Positions 42,200-52,056 of a stretch of DNA of 64,000 nucleotides are shown piece after piece (position 1 is the stretch's first letter; each line of letters starts with the position of its first letter). Both the position numbers and the translations under genes were made by a program. Location: the NCBI RefSeq assembly GCF_039541955.1, contig NZ_BAABHF010000034.1, positions 1-64,000 of the forward strand. The letters run 5' to 3'. Source of the stretch: Actinoallomurus oryzae. Lineage in GTDB: Bacteria; Actinomycetota; Actinomycetes; Streptosporangiales; Streptosporangiaceae. The notes under the pieces are model-generated. The model was given only the letters and a program-made list of their open reading frames with translations. It made no database searches and was not told where the DNA came from.

Positions 42200-43009
42200 T
42201 CATTGCGACAGAACGTCTCGCGGGAGGTAGAGCGGCATCGAGTCCTCCCACTGACTGTCGGTCAGCAGCTTCTTGTCGGAGCCGTCCGCCTTCATGCTGA
42301 AAATCTGGCCGTAAGGCTGGAAGGTGTCGTCGTACAGCGCCGCTCCCGCGCGGAAGCCGTACATGCCGCTGTTGTAAAGGATGCGTCCGTCATGATTCCA
42401 GACGGCGTGGCCGTCGTTCGCTCCGCTGCTGGTCAAGACCCGCAGGTCGGTTCCGTCGGGACGGATGGTGCACACGTCGAAATTGGTCGCGCTCGTCTTG
42501 CGGGTGAAGAGAATGAGTCTGCTGTCCGGGGACCAGTCGGGCAGATTGTCGAACTCCTCGGTGAGTACGCGCGTCGCTCCGGTAGTGAGGTTGAGAACTC
42601 CGTGCGTGGAGACGAAGGCCAGTTCCGTGCCGTCCGGTGACAGGGTGCCGCAGTCGTTCATCGCCGGACCGAGAACCAGCGGTTCGAGGCCCGTTCCGTC
42701 GATACGAGCCCGATAGTGGGCTGAATTCCCATCACCCGTCCGTTCCGACGTGAAGACGAGTGACCGGCCGTCGGCGGCGATGCCCGCGTGATAGTCGAAC
42801 CCCGGGTTCGCCAGCAGCTTGCGCTCGTTCGAACCGTCGATGTCGGAGATGTAGAGATCCGACGATGAGGGCCCGATCCGGTTCATCAGCATCACGCCCT
42901 TCGTGCCGGCGGCGGCAGCCGCGACCGCGAAGGGCTTGGGAAGCAGGGTCGCGCCGGCGGCGGCCGCGCCGGCCGCCAAGAACGTCCGGCGCCTCATGGT
43001 GGTTTCCAT
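42200..43009 (-). CDS. Tat-exported TolB-like beta-propeller protein
   Basis: The 269-residue protein has a twin-arginine signal (MRRRTFLAAGAAAAGATLL after a short start). The mature part carries repeated TolB/WD40-like blades: LYISDIDGSNERKLLA, SLVFTSERTGDGNS, TLSPDGTELAFVS, DWSPDSRLILFT, TIRPDGTDLRVLT and QIFSMKADGSDKKLLTDS. Five or six blades are seen, so a small or partial propeller. A cofactor-free binding or sensing role is usual for such proteins. An ATG at 42997 would start at MRRR. The short gap 42124-42199 shows nothing. Confidence 0.85.
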   Translation of the reverse strand: METTMRRRTFLAAGAAAAGATLLPKPFAVAAAAAGTKGVMLMNRIGPSSSDLYISDIDGSNERKLLANPGFDYHAGIAADGRSLVFTSERTGDGNSAHYRARIDGTGLEPLVLGPAMNDCGTLSPDGTELAFVSTHGVLNLTTGATRVLTEEFDNLPDWSPDSRLILFTRKTSATNFDVCTIRPDGTDLRVLTSSGANDGHAVWNHDGRILYNSGMYGFRAGAALYDDTFQPYGQIFSMKADGSDKKLLTDSQWEDSMPLYLPRDVLSQ

Positions 43010-43187
43010 CGCCCTACCAGCTCCCCACTCACGCGGATGAGGTCGAGGGTGCTGACCTGGGAATCGGCCGGTTTCGGTCACCGGCATGGCGAATGCGGCC
43101 CCCGAACGGCCGCCGCCGTCTTCAGATGGTTCGGGGCGGCTCCTCCGCCCCGGTGGGTGGAGGAGCCGTGACCTGCTGGGAACCGAT

Positions 43188-44501
43188 CTATCCGAGCACC
43201 GGGTAGTTGGCGCGGAACACGTTGTGCGGGTCGCGGGCCCGCTTGATCTCCCGCAGCCGCGCGAGCGCGCTGCCGGAGAAGGACTTGGCCGCCGTCTCAC
43301 CAGGAGACAGCACGGTGTACGGCTTGCGACCGCTGATGTAGGCATCCAGGTCGGCCACGACCTCGGCCTGCTTGGCGCGCGTCGCATCGGCCACGTGCGG
43401 CAGGCCGAGCCCGACCAGGCTCAGCAGGTACGGCTCGGCCACCGCGCCGCTCGCACCGGCGCCGCCGCCCGGCTCGGCGAGCGCCCCGCCCAGGTGCCTG
43501 ATCTGAAGGTTGACGAGTGGTTCGATCGGCTTGGCCAGCAGGATCTCCACCGCGTCGGCGTCCAGGCCGGTGAGCAGCTCCGCACCGCTGATGAAGGGGG
43601 TCGGGTCGGTGGGCTCGGCGGTGATGTCACCCAGGTCGGCGACCGGGACGACGCCGCGGCCGTCGGAGATCGCGCCCTCGATCTTGTCGAGGCGAGTCAG
43701 CAGGTCCTGCGCCTGAGCCGCCTCACCCAGGTAGGTCAGATCCAGCGTGACCATCGGCGGCGCGCCGGGTGGCTGGAACCGGTTGATCCAGACACTGAGC
43801 TCATCCGGCGCCTCGGCGGTGATCTCCAGGAATGCGTCGTACACCTCTCTGGTCCGGTGCTCGGGCCAGATGACGCGCCCGCCGTACATGGTGGGCACCG
43901 GGTACAGCTGGAGTTCGAGGGCGGTCACCATCGCGAAGTCCCCGCCACCGCCGCGCAGCGCCCAGAACAGCTCGGGATCGGACTCGGCGGTCACCCGGCC
44001 GGGCTCGCCATCGGCGTCCACGATGTCGATGGCCCGCACGCTGTCGGAGGCGAAGCCGTACTTGCGGCTGAACCAGCCGACCCCACCGCCCAGGGTGTAG
44101 CCGGTCACGCCGACCCCCGGCGCGCTGCCCGACAGGCCGGCCAGACCCAGCGGACCGACCGCCGCCAGCACCTGCCCCCACCTCACGCCCGCGCCCACCC
44201 GAGCCACGCGCTCCTCCGCGCGTACCTCCACCTGGTTCAGCAGGCCGGTACGCAGCAGGATCAGGCCTTCCACATCACCAGAGGCGCCATGTCCGCTCGG
44301 CTGTGCGGCCACCGTCATACCCGCCCGCCGCGCGTAACGCACCAGCGCCGCCACGTCGTCGGCGTCCGCGGCCTCCACCACGGCCGCGACCGGCTGCCTG
44401 ACGGTGAGGTTCCAGGCGGTGGCCGCCTGCTCGAAGCCGTCGTCACCAGGCAGGAGCACGCGGCCCTTGAGGACACCGCGCATATCGTTGATCGTCATCA
44501 T
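43188..44501 (-). CDS. FAD-linked oxidase (berberine bridge enzyme-like)
   Basis: The 437-residue protein has a PCMH-type FAD-binding domain (about 30-200; PSGHGASGDVEG carries the His that can bind FAD covalently, and PGVGVTGYTLGGGVGWFSRKYG follows) and a C-terminal BBE motif (IKRARDPHNVFRANYPV). The second covalent Cys of bicovalent enzymes is not evident in the expected loop. It oxidises alcohols or amines using O2. Start at 44501 with AAGGGA four bases upstream; 44498 also possible. Substrate unknown. Confidence 0.88.
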   Translation of the reverse strand: MMTINDMRGVLKGRVLLPGDDGFEQAATAWNLTVRQPVAAVVEAADADDVAALVRYARRAGMTVAAQPSGHGASGDVEGLILLRTGLLNQVEVRAEERVARVGAGVRWGQVLAAVGPLGLAGLSGSAPGVGVTGYTLGGGVGWFSRKYGFASDSVRAIDIVDADGEPGRVTAESDPELFWALRGGGGDFAMVTALELQLYPVPTMYGGRVIWPEHRTREVYDAFLEITAEAPDELSVWINRFQPPGAPPMVTLDLTYLGEAAQAQDLLTRLDKIEGAISDGRGVVPVADLGDITAEPTDPTPFISGAELLTGLDADAVEILLAKPIEPLVNLQIRHLGGALAEPGGGAGASGAVAEPYLLSLVGLGLPHVADATRAKQAEVVADLDAYISGRKPYTVLSPGETAAKSFSGSALARLREIKRARDPHNVFRANYPVLG

Positions 44502-44686
44502 CGTCCCTTTTCGAGTTCTCAGTGCGTGCTTGAGGAGGGTCTTGTCGCAGTTGTTCGAGGGAGCGTGGGCCTTCGCGGCCGGCGGGTCGCCTACCGCTCG
44601 GCAAGGCGCCAAGATCGCCTTGACCGGGCGTCTGTGACCGCGCCTGCCTACCGGTCCGGCTGGGCGTGGTGGGCGACGTGCAGACG

Positions 44687-45115
44687 TCAGGCCGGCTGCG
44701 CGGCGGGCGCCGGGGCGACGGCCTCCTGGGCCTTGCCGCTCTCGCGGAGGATCAGCAGGCCCGTGACCGCGATCAGCGCCGAGGTCAGGCCGTGGATGCC
44801 GAACGCGGCGGCCACGGAGCCGTGGTGGGCCAAGACGGTGAGCATGTCGCCGAACGGGGCGACGGCCACCATCAGCACGACCCAGCCCAGGGAGCGGCGG
44901 TGGCCCGTCACCAGCAGGATGCCCATGCCCAGGCCCATCGAGATTTCGCGGCTGCCCTTCACGATGAGGAAGCCGCCGCCGTCACCAGAGGGCCAGCTCG
45001 GCAGGCCGAAGCCCGGGGCGGACGTCTCGGGGGTCAGGACGAAGGACACCCCGAGGTAGAAGGTGAACAGGACGACGACGGTGGCCAGGACGGTGTTGAG
45101 CTTCTTCAGCGACAT
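44687..45115 (-). CDS. DUF4267-type small membrane protein
   Basis: The 142-residue protein has four hydrophobic segments (about 8-28, 48-68, 74-95 and 102-120), with SWPSGDGGGFLIVKGSREISMGLGMG between the first two, typical of DUF4267. Function unknown. It lies 40 bp downstream of a hemerythrin-like gene on the same strand, and is followed by a 185-bp gap without a gene and then the FAD oxidase. Confidence 0.8.
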   Translation of the reverse strand: MSLKKLNTVLATVVVLFTFYLGVSFVLTPETSAPGFGLPSWPSGDGGGFLIVKGSREISMGLGMGILLVTGHRRSLGWVVLMVAVAPFGDMLTVLAHHGSVAAAFGIHGLTSALIAVTGLLILRESGKAQEAVAPAPAAQPA

Positions 45116-45155
45116 GGTTTCTCTCTTTTGACGTTCAGACGGGTCGGGGCAGGGC

Positions 45156-45803
45156 TCAGCCGCGGACGCGGCGGACACGGCGGATGTGGCGGGCGTAGCG
45201 GGGACGACCGATGACATGCCAGATGACGCGGACCGAGGCGGGAAGGCCGCTGAGCACGGTGGCGCGCTCGGCCGGGTCGGCGTCTTCCAGGACGGCGCCG
45301 AAGAGCGTGAGCAGGGTGGGCTTGGAGGTGTTGTTCACCAGGTGGTCGCCCAGGGAGGCCCACTCCTGTTCGGTGATGTGCTTGGCCGCGAGCGGGAGGA
45401 GGGTGGCCTCCTCGTCGTCGAGGTGGTCCAGCAGGACCGCGTGGTGCTCGGCGAGGGCGGCGACGAGGGTGTCGCGTTCGTCGGCGCCCGCCGTGGTCTC
45501 CCAGGCGGGGACGGCGGCGTCCAGCCTGGCCAGGGTGGCCGCGATGCGTTCGTGCTGGGCCTGCATGCGCAGGACGATGTCGGCCTCCAGGTCCACCCGG
45601 GAAAGCAGCGGCGGCCACAGCAGCTCGTCCTCGCCCTCGTGATGGTTGTGCAGGCCCACGCGGTAGACGCGGAAGTGGTCGGCGATCACCTTGGCGCGCG
45701 CGGTGTCGCCCGGGGCGACGGCCGCGACGAGCTCCACCAGCAGCCGCGACTCACGGCGGAGCACGCGGTGGACGATCTCCATATCCCGGGTGTTGACGCT
45801 CAT
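45156..45803 (-). CDS. Hemerythrin-like domain protein
   Basis: The 215-residue helical protein has iron-binding hemerythrin motifs: His51-His54-His55-x-x-Glu (VGLHNHHEGEDELLW), QHERIAATL, and AEHHAVLLDHLDDEEATLLPL. Binds a diiron centre, with a role in O2, NO or redox sensing or storage. The C-terminus is very basic (RRVRRVRG). Upstream of the DUF4267 gene in one unit. It is divergent from the large BTAD regulator with 117 bp between. Confidence 0.88.
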   Translation of the reverse strand: MSVNTRDMEIVHRVLRRESRLLVELVAAVAPGDTARAKVIADHFRVYRVGLHNHHEGEDELLWPPLLSRVDLEADIVLRMQAQHERIAATLARLDAAVPAWETTAGADERDTLVAALAEHHAVLLDHLDDEEATLLPLAAKHITEQEWASLGDHLVNNTSKPTLLTLFGAVLEDADPAERATVLSGLPASVRVIWHVIGRPRYARHIRRVRRVRG

Positions 45804-45920
45804 CTGTTCCCGCCTCTGTTGGCTTGCGCCTGGTCGGTTGCGATGTGTTCAGGCTGCTCCCGGGGGTTTGGAGGGGACTTGGAGCTGGCTTGGACCAGTC
45901 CACGTACGATGTGCCGGACC

Positions 45921-48900
45921 ATGGTCTTCATCCGGGTGCTCGGCGCGTTCGCGGCCGAGGTGAACGGTGCGGCCGTTCCCCTCGGCGGGCCGCGGCAGCG
46001 TGGCGTGCTGGCGTTGCTGGTGTCGGCGCGTGGGCAGGTCGTGCCGGTCGACCGGATGATCGAGGATCTGTGGCGCGGGGAGCCGCCCTCGCGAGCGCTG
46101 ATGTCCTTGCAGGCGTACGTGTCCAACCTGCGCCGGCTGCTGGAGCCCGGACGTCCGCCACGCACGCCGGCCCGGCTGCTGGTGAGCGCGTCGCCCGGTT
46201 ATGCGCTGCGGTTGCCGCCGGAGTCGGTGGACGCGTGGCGGTTCGAGGACCTGCTCGACCAGGCCCGTACGGTCACCGACCCGCGCGCCGCCCGGGCTCG
46301 GCTCGCCGAGGCGCTGGGGCTGTGGAGGGGGCCGGCGTTCGCCGAGGTCGCCGACGAGCCGTGGGCCGCCGCCGAGACGGCCCGGCTGAACGAGCTGCGC
46401 CTGCTCGCCACCGAGCTGCACGTCGCGGCGGGTCTGCGCATCGGCGACCCCGCCGCGGTTGTCGCCCAGGCCGAGCGGCTCACCCGCGACGAGCCGCTGC
46501 GCGAGGAGGGCTGGCGGCTGCACGCGCTGGCGCTGTGGAGCAGTGGCCGCCAAGCCGACGCGTTGGCGACGCTCCGCCGCGCCCGCGGCATCCTCGCCGA
46601 GGAGCTCGGGCTCGACCCCGGCCCGGACCTGACGGCGTTGGAGGAGGCGATCCTCACCCAGCGCACCGACGTCCTGCGCGAGACCGTGCCGCCGGCACCG
46701 CCGGCCGCACCGCCGGCGCGGCCGGCTCCGATCACCAACACGCCGTTCGTTGGACGCGAGGCACAGCTGTCGGCACTGGTCACGGCCGCCGCCGAGGCCG
46801 CCACCGACGGAACCCGCATCGCCCTTGTCACGGGCGAGGCCGGGCTCGGCAAGTCGACGCTCCTGGAACACCTGGGCAGGCGGCTCGAACATGACGGATG
46901 GCTGGTCGCCGCCGGCCGCTGCCCCGAGGTCGACAGCGCGCCGCCCGCCTGGGCCTGGACCGAAGCGCTGAGAGCCGTCGCCGCGACCACGTCCCCGGGC
47001 GAGTTCGCCGACGACCTCGCGCCGCTGCTCACCGACACCGGACCGGTGAACGCCGACGCCACCGCGGGACGGTTCCGGCTGCGCCAAGCCGTGTGGAAGT
47101 GGCTCGCGGCGGTCGCGACGGAACGCCCGGTCGCCGTCGTGCTGGACGATCTGCACTGGGCAGACGCCGCCACGCTGGAGCTGCTCGGCGGCGGCCTCGG
47201 CATGCGGGCCCCGATCCTGGTCGTCGCCGCTTACCGCGGGGACGAGAGCGAGCACCTCACCGAAACGCTGGCCTCCCTCGCGCGGGCCAGGCCCCTCCGC
47301 CTGGCGCTGCCGGGGCTGAACGACGAGGCCGTCGCGGAGCTCGTTCGGACCGAGTGCGAGGCCGACGAGGAGACCATCGCCGGGATCGCCGAGCGCACCG
47401 GCGGCAACCCGTTCTACGTGCGCGAAAGCGCCCGGCTGCTGAACGGCGAAGGCGCGCTGGTCGCCCTCTCCGAGGTCCCCGAAGGCGTACGGGACGTCCT
47501 CCGCCGCCGGCTCGCGCGCCTGCCCGAAGGAGGCGTGTCCATCCTCCGGCTCGCCGCCGTCGCGGGCCGGGAAAGTTCGGTGGACGTCCTCGTCAAGGCC
47601 GCCGACACCGACGAGGACGGCGTGCTGGACGCGCTGGACGCGGGCGTCATCTCCGGGCTCCTCGACGAGCCCGGCCCAGGCCTCATCCGTTTCGTCCACG
47701 CCCTCGTCAGGGACACGCTCGTCGCCGACCTCAGCCGCCTCCGCGCAGCCCGGATGCACACCCGGATCGCCGACGCCCTGGAAGGCACCGACGACATCGC
47801 GGCGCTGGCCCACCACTACGCGCGCGCCGGCTCGCCGAAGGCCGTCGGCTACTGCGTCCAGGCCGCCGAGCTCGCCGAGGCCCGCTACGCCCACGACGTG
47901 GCGGCCTGCCTCCTCACCGACGCCGTCACCAACTCGACCGGACCGGACGAACGCGTCGAACTGCTCGGCAGGCTGCTGCGCGCACAGATCCGGGCGGGAG
48001 CCGTCGCAGCCGCCCGCGAGACACGCCGCGAAGCCGTGGAGTACGCGGAGTCCTTGGGCCGCGACGACCTGATGATCGCCGCGTTCACCGCATGGACAGA
48101 GCCGACCCCCTGGCAGGCCCGTACGTACGGCACGGTGGACCGGCCCATCGTCGACCGCCTGAGCCGCCTGCTGAAGCGCGACCTGACCCCTTCGGTGCGG
48201 TCTCGGCTCCTGACGGCGTACGCGAAAGAGCTGATCGGCGAGGACGACCCGACCGTTCTGCAGGCGGCGCAAGAGGCCCTTGACCTCGCCACCGGACCCC
48301 GGCTGCGGGCCGCGGCACTGGAGATCCTGGCCGAAATCCACGGCGACGCCGAGCTCTGCCGGGAACTCGTCGAGATCGGCACCGAGCACGACCTGCCGGT
48401 CTACCGCGTCACCGGGCTGCTCAACCATGCCGCCGTCGCCGCCGACGCCAACGACCCGGTCACCATGCACCAGGTGATCATCGAGGCCCTCGACCTCGCG
48501 CGCACCTACCGAATGCCCGAGGCGACCGCCGTCGCCGAGATCACGCTGGCGACCCTGGCGCTCATCGAAGGCCGTTTCGCCGACGCCGAACTCCTCTACA
48601 TCAAGGCCGACGAGGGCATGCGGCGCGCCGGATCGGTGCACGCTACGGGCTTTCTCCCCCTCGCCCTGGTCACGATCCGGCTGAACGACGGCACGCTCGG
48701 TGCGCACTTGGACGACGTGCGCGCCCTCCACGCCGCACTCGGCCCCATGACCTCCGACCTGCTCGCGCTGGCCCTCCACGCCAACGGCCTGGACACCGAA
48801 GCCCGCGAGGTCCGCGCGTCACCCGGCCCGATCCGCCCCGACTTCTTCTTCACCTTCCTCACGACGTTGCGAGCGATGGCCATCGTCGCCTTGAACGACC

Positions 48901-49136
48901 GCGACGCCGCCGAGGAGATCTACGCGACGCTGCTTCCGCACCGCAACGGCCCCCCGGCGGGCGCCACGAGCCTGGCGGTGGCCCTGCGCCCGGTCGCCCA
49001 CACCCTCGGCGAGCTGGCCGTCCTCCTCGGCCGCGACCACGAGGCCGCCGCCCACTTCGCCCAGGCCGCCACCATCGCCGACCAGTGGAACGCACCCCAC
49101 TGGGCCGCCGAGGCCCGGTCGCGAACGACCACCTAG
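45921..49136 (+). CDS. AfsR/SARP-like regulator: winged helix, BTAD, AAA and TPR domains
   Basis: The 1071-residue protein begins with an OmpR-like winged helix (about 1-95) and a bacterial transcriptional activation domain (97-245). An AAA/ATPase region has Walker A GEAGLGKST near 305-313 and Walker B VVLDDLHWAD near 406. The rest, from about 580, is a helical TPR-like sensor region. Full-length AfsR-type regulators have this order, and they control secondary or stress genes in response to phosphorylation or ATP. An ATG at 45909 would add four residues; no Shine-Dalgarno is clear. Targets unknown; divergent from the hemerythrin gene. Confidence 0.9.
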   Translation: MVFIRVLGAFAAEVNGAAVPLGGPRQRGVLALLVSARGQVVPVDRMIEDLWRGEPPSRALMSLQAYVSNLRRLLEPGRPPRTPARLLVSASPGYALRLPPESVDAWRFEDLLDQARTVTDPRAARARLAEALGLWRGPAFAEVADEPWAAAETARLNELRLLATELHVAAGLRIGDPAAVVAQAERLTRDEPLREEGWRLHALALWSSGRQADALATLRRARGILAEELGLDPGPDLTALEEAILTQRTDVLRETVPPAPPAAPPARPAPITNTPFVGREAQLSALVTAAAEAATDGTRIALVTGEAGLGKSTLLEHLGRRLEHDGWLVAAGRCPEVDSAPPAWAWTEALRAVAATTSPGEFADDLAPLLTDTGPVNADATAGRFRLRQAVWKWLAAVATERPVAVVLDDLHWADAATLELLGGGLGMRAPILVVAAYRGDESEHLTETLASLARARPLRLALPGLNDEAVAELVRTECEADEETIAGIAERTGGNPFYVRESARLLNGEGALVALSEVPEGVRDVLRRRLARLPEGGVSILRLAAVAGRESSVDVLVKAADTDEDGVLDALDAGVISGLLDEPGPGLIRFVHALVRDTLVADLSRLRAARMHTRIADALEGTDDIAALAHHYARAGSPKAVGYCVQAAELAEARYAHDVAACLLTDAVTNSTGPDERVELLGRLLRAQIRAGAVAAARETRREAVEYAESLGRDDLMIAAFTAWTEPTPWQARTYGTVDRPIVDRLSRLLKRDLTPSVRSRLLTAYAKELIGEDDPTVLQAAQEALDLATGPRLRAAALEILAEIHGDAELCRELVEIGTEHDLPVYRVTGLLNHAAVAADANDPVTMHQVIIEALDLARTYRMPEATAVAEITLATLALIEGRFADAELLYIKADEGMRRAGSVHATGFLPLALVTIRLNDGTLGAHLDDVRALHAALGPMTSDLLALALHANGLDTEAREVRASPGPIRPDFFFTFLTTLRAMAIVALNDRDAAEEIYATLLPHRNGPPAGATSLAVALRPVAHTLGELAVLLGRDHEAAAHFAQAATIADQWNAPHWAAEARSRTTT

Positions 49137-49153
49137 CGAATGGGCTTGGGCGG

Positions 49154-50395
49154 TCACTCGGTGCGGAGGGCGACGGCGGTCCGGGTGCGAGTCGCCCACC
49201 CGGCGGGCAGCAGAGCGCCCGCGGTTGCGATCACCAGTCCGCCCAGGAGCAGCGGGATCACGAGCGGCAGGTCATAGACCGCCGCGTCGACGGCCGGAAT
49301 GTCGGTTCCCGCGGCGCGGCCCATGATCGGAATGACGACACCGTGGACGGCGATGCCGATGGGAACGCCGACCACGCCGGCGATGAGACCGACACCGCTC
49401 ACGGACGTGATGATCACGACTGTCGTCTGCCGCGGTGACATACCGAGCGCCTTGAGAACACCGAGGTCGTGTACTCGTTCGCGGGTGTCGAGGACGGCGG
49501 TGTTGAGCACCCCGAGACCGGCGACGGAGAGCAGAAGAATGGTGAGGGCGCCGGTCAGAGCATCCATGGAGACCACGGTGTCGCTGAGCTTGTTGCTGTT
49601 CCGGGTTGCCGAGACGCCGAATGGCTCCAGGTCCCGGTTCACCGCCTGGATGTAGTCGTCACGTTTCACGCCCGGCTTCAGTCGGACGTTGAACTGGTAC
49701 GAGAGAGGGTCCATCTGCGGCTGCAGTGCGGCGATCGACGTCCGGTCGAGCACGATGAGCATGCCCTCCTGGCGGACGTCCAGAACTTCCCCCACGATCT
49801 TGACGGTCGACGACCGGGATCCGTTGATGAGCGTGATGCCGTCGCCGATGCGGGTGCCGGTCGCGTGCGGGAAACCGGACGCTGCGACGACCTCGCCCGG
49901 CCCGTGGAACCAGCGTCCCCGGATCATCTGCCATGACGCCCAGGAGGAATCACCCTGGTAGGAGATCACCGTGGTCGAGCCGGCCGAACCGGCCACCCCG
50001 AGATCTGCCTCGGCGCTGTTGAACCACTGCCCGGTGCCCGGCTGCCGGGCGATCGCGGCGTCGACCTTGTCGGTGTTCACGGGCGAGGTCAGGTCGCTGA
50101 CCACCACGTCACCCGGAGATCGGAGGTTGATGCCGCTCTGAATGCCGTTGAGGGAGAGCGCCAGCCCGATTCCGAACGTGGCACCGATCGTGCCGATCGC
50201 CACGGCGACCGCCATCGTCGCCGAGCGACCGGGACGCGCGAACGGTGTAGCCAGGCCGAGCGTCAGCGGGCGGGGGAGAGGAAGCCGCCCGAGCACCCGT
50301 CGGGCCACGCGACCCCGGTCGCCACTCGGCGTGCGACCCACGGCGATGGCCTCGACGGTGCGCAGGTTCCCCGCTCGGCGAGCCGGAGCCCACGC
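49154..50395 (-). pseudogene. ABC transporter permease (FtsX type), 5'-truncated
   Basis: Only the C-terminal half of a long FtsX/MacB-type permease is present: a PARRAGNLRTVEAIAVGRT motif, one transmembrane helix, a periplasmic MacB-like region (ISYQGDSSWASWQMIRGRWF) and three C-terminal helices (GALTILLLSVAGLGVLNTAVL, VIITSVSGVGLIAGVVGV and LLLGGLVIATAGALLP). The first half of about 400 residues with its first FtsX domain is missing. Similarity ends near 50390, where sequence of an unrelated truncated gene begins. It converges on the BTAD regulator gene, 17 bp away. No ATP-binding partner is nearby. Confidence 0.8.
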
Positions 50396-50851
50396 GCTGG
50401 CGGCGATGGCCCCCGGAGGGTTTGCCGCCGCCATCCGGGACGTCTGGGACGTCTGGGACGATGCTGTTGCGGCCCCGAGTGGGAAGGCCCGCCGGTATGG
50501 CTGCACGGTGACCTCCATCCCGCGAACGTCGTCGTCTCGGACCGGACGATTTCGGGTGTGATTGATTTCGATGCCATGTTCGCTGGCGATCCGGCGTGGG
50601 ACCTCGCGGCCGCGTGGGTGCTGCTTCCCGCGAGCGCGGGCTCACGGTTCTTTGAGGTGTACGCGCATGCGGACGAGGCGACGATCCGGCGCGCCCGAGG
50701 GTTGGCTGCCATGAAGAGCCTTTTCCTCATCCTCATGGGTCAGAACGGGGATCGGGGTCTTCCTGGCGGCAAGCCGACATGGGGACCCGCAGGCCGGGCG
50801 GCGCTCGATCGTGTTCTGACATTTAGCTTGGGCAGGCCCTCCCCCGCATAG
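50396..50851 (+). pseudogene. Aminoglycoside phosphotransferase-like gene, 5'-truncated and frameshifted
   Basis: The C-terminal part of an APH/choline-kinase-type protein: IRDVWDVWDDAVAAP in one frame, then WEGPPVWLHGDLHPANVVV (catalytic HGDLHPxN) and VIDFDAMFAGDPAWDLAAAW (DFD metal motif) in the next, with a one-base frame change near 50475. A tandem GACGTCTGG duplication precedes the shift. The N-terminal ATP-binding lobe is absent. It is head to head with the 5'-truncated permease: both genes lost their 5' ends at one point. The start given is approximate. Confidence 0.75.
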
Positions 50852-51116
50852 GCCCCGCTCCCATCTCGGAGCGACGCGGACCATTTCAAGGCGCTTTGCG
50901 GCTGGTGTCTGAGCTGGGATCCGGAGCCTATTCAGCTATCGCTGATTTCTCCGAGAATCCAACCCGCTGGTGACCGTACGTGATCTCCAGGAACGTACCG
51001 AGTCCATATCCCGCCGGTCTCATTGCGGAGCCGAGCGGTGGTCTTGTCGTGGTGGCCGGAAGCCCGGCGATGACGGGAACGCCGCCCTGCCTGTGCTTCG
51101 GCAACCGGACTGAGAC

Positions 51117-51400
51117 TCAGGTGTCGGCCGGGTAGCCGGCGCTGCCACGTAGGTTCGGCCGGAAGACGGCGTACCCGCGCGCGACCGGGGTCGTGGTGTG
51201 TAGGTCGCGCCCGATCCAGCCGTCCTGGTAGGCGCCGACTGGACCGCCGTGCGGGTGGACGACCAGTGGGTACGGCGCGTCGCCTCGTGGCAGGTCGAGC
51301 AGGCCCTGCAGCCCGTCGAGAGCCGACCACGTCACCTGCCGGGCGGTGCCCACGGCGGCGCGAACGCTCTCGGTGCCTGGACCGGCGCTGCTCAGTCGTG
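51117..51400 (-). pseudogene. Fragment of an S9 (prolyl oligopeptidase) peptidase gene
   Basis: About 90 residues: VTWSALDGLQGLLDLPRG, YPLVVHPHGGPVGAYQDGW and HTTTPVARGYAVFRPNLRGSAGY. These are the linker and first strands of the S9 catalytic domain, with the HGGP oxyanion motif. The frame stops four residues after GSAGY, before the nucleophile Ser, and there is no propeller upstream. It starts immediately after the PAS gene's stop. The 265 bp on its left (50852-51116) shows no gene. Confidence 0.7.
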
Positions 51401-51403
51401 CTT

Positions 51404-51886
51404 TCAGGTTGCCGGCGGGCCATCAGGCAGCATTTCTCTCTCGAACGAGTCGCGTCCCGACGTGTCGAACCGCGCGCAAAGTTCCTGTACCTCGTCCTTG
51501 AGAAGTACGATCTGGGAAAAGCCGACAAGTTCGCCTTCGACCCGGATCGGCGAGACCGTGACCAGGATTGTCGTCTTCCCATAGGGCCTGGCGACGTAGC
51601 GCACCGGCTCAACGCGGCCGTCTTCGAACAGCTTGAGCATGGCGTCGAAACGGGGATTGGTCACCGCTCGGCGATGCCGCTTCCGGACGTCGTTGCCGAT
51701 GTATTCGGGCATCCGGTCGAGATGCTCCGATGCCCACTTGTTGTAATACATCACTGTTCCGTGGCGGTCCACGATGGTGACTCCGACTCCGGCCTGCTCG
51801 ACAAGCCGGTCCGCCCACTCGTCCAGGCCCCAGTCCGTGGCGATGCGTTTCTCGGCGACTTCGGCTAGCTCGGCCCGAGATGTCAT
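51404..51886 (-). CDS. Stand-alone PAS-domain protein
   Basis: The 160-residue protein has one PAS domain (about 25-135; VEQAGVGVTIVDRHGTVMYYNKWASEHL, then ILVTVSPIRVEGELVGFSQIVLLKDEV) and short helical ends. There is no kinase, GGDEF, EAL or DNA-binding domain, so it is a sensor that must act through a partner. The N-terminal PAS of sigma-54 activators is similar, but no such activator is nearby. Divergent from a LysR gene with 170 bp between. Confidence 0.75.
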   Translation of the reverse strand: MTSRAELAEVAEKRIATDWGLDEWADRLVEQAGVGVTIVDRHGTVMYYNKWASEHLDRMPEYIGNDVRKRHRRAVTNPRFDAMLKLFEDGRVEPVRYVARPYGKTTILVTVSPIRVEGELVGFSQIVLLKDEVQELCARFDTSGRDSFEREMLPDGPPAT

Positions 51887-51998
51887 TGGTGCCTCCGAGA
51901 AGGATCGGCGGGATACCCGTCGTACTCGACAGACGGTGTCTGGTGTCCTTAAGCCTGGACGTCCGGCATCGAGTTCACAATGAGTCTTTTCGTGAGTG

Positions 51999-52021
51999 AG
52001 CCTTCGGCCGAGCCGAAGGCT
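51999..52021. promoter_or_regulatory. Perfect 10-bp hairpin before the LysR gene
   Basis: AGCCTTCGGC, 3-nt loop, GCCGAAGGCT, ending 35 bp before the LysR start. It may be a leader hairpin or a binding site; the 3-nt loop favours an RNA hairpin. Confidence 0.45.
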
Positions 52022-52056
52022 GCTCGGATCGGGCGGTGCGGGTAACGTCTCGACCC

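Noticed and set aside
50440..50465. GACGTCTGG duplication as a mobile-element footprint
   Set aside because: Only a 9-bp tandem copy inside a decaying gene. No inverted ends or transposase present.
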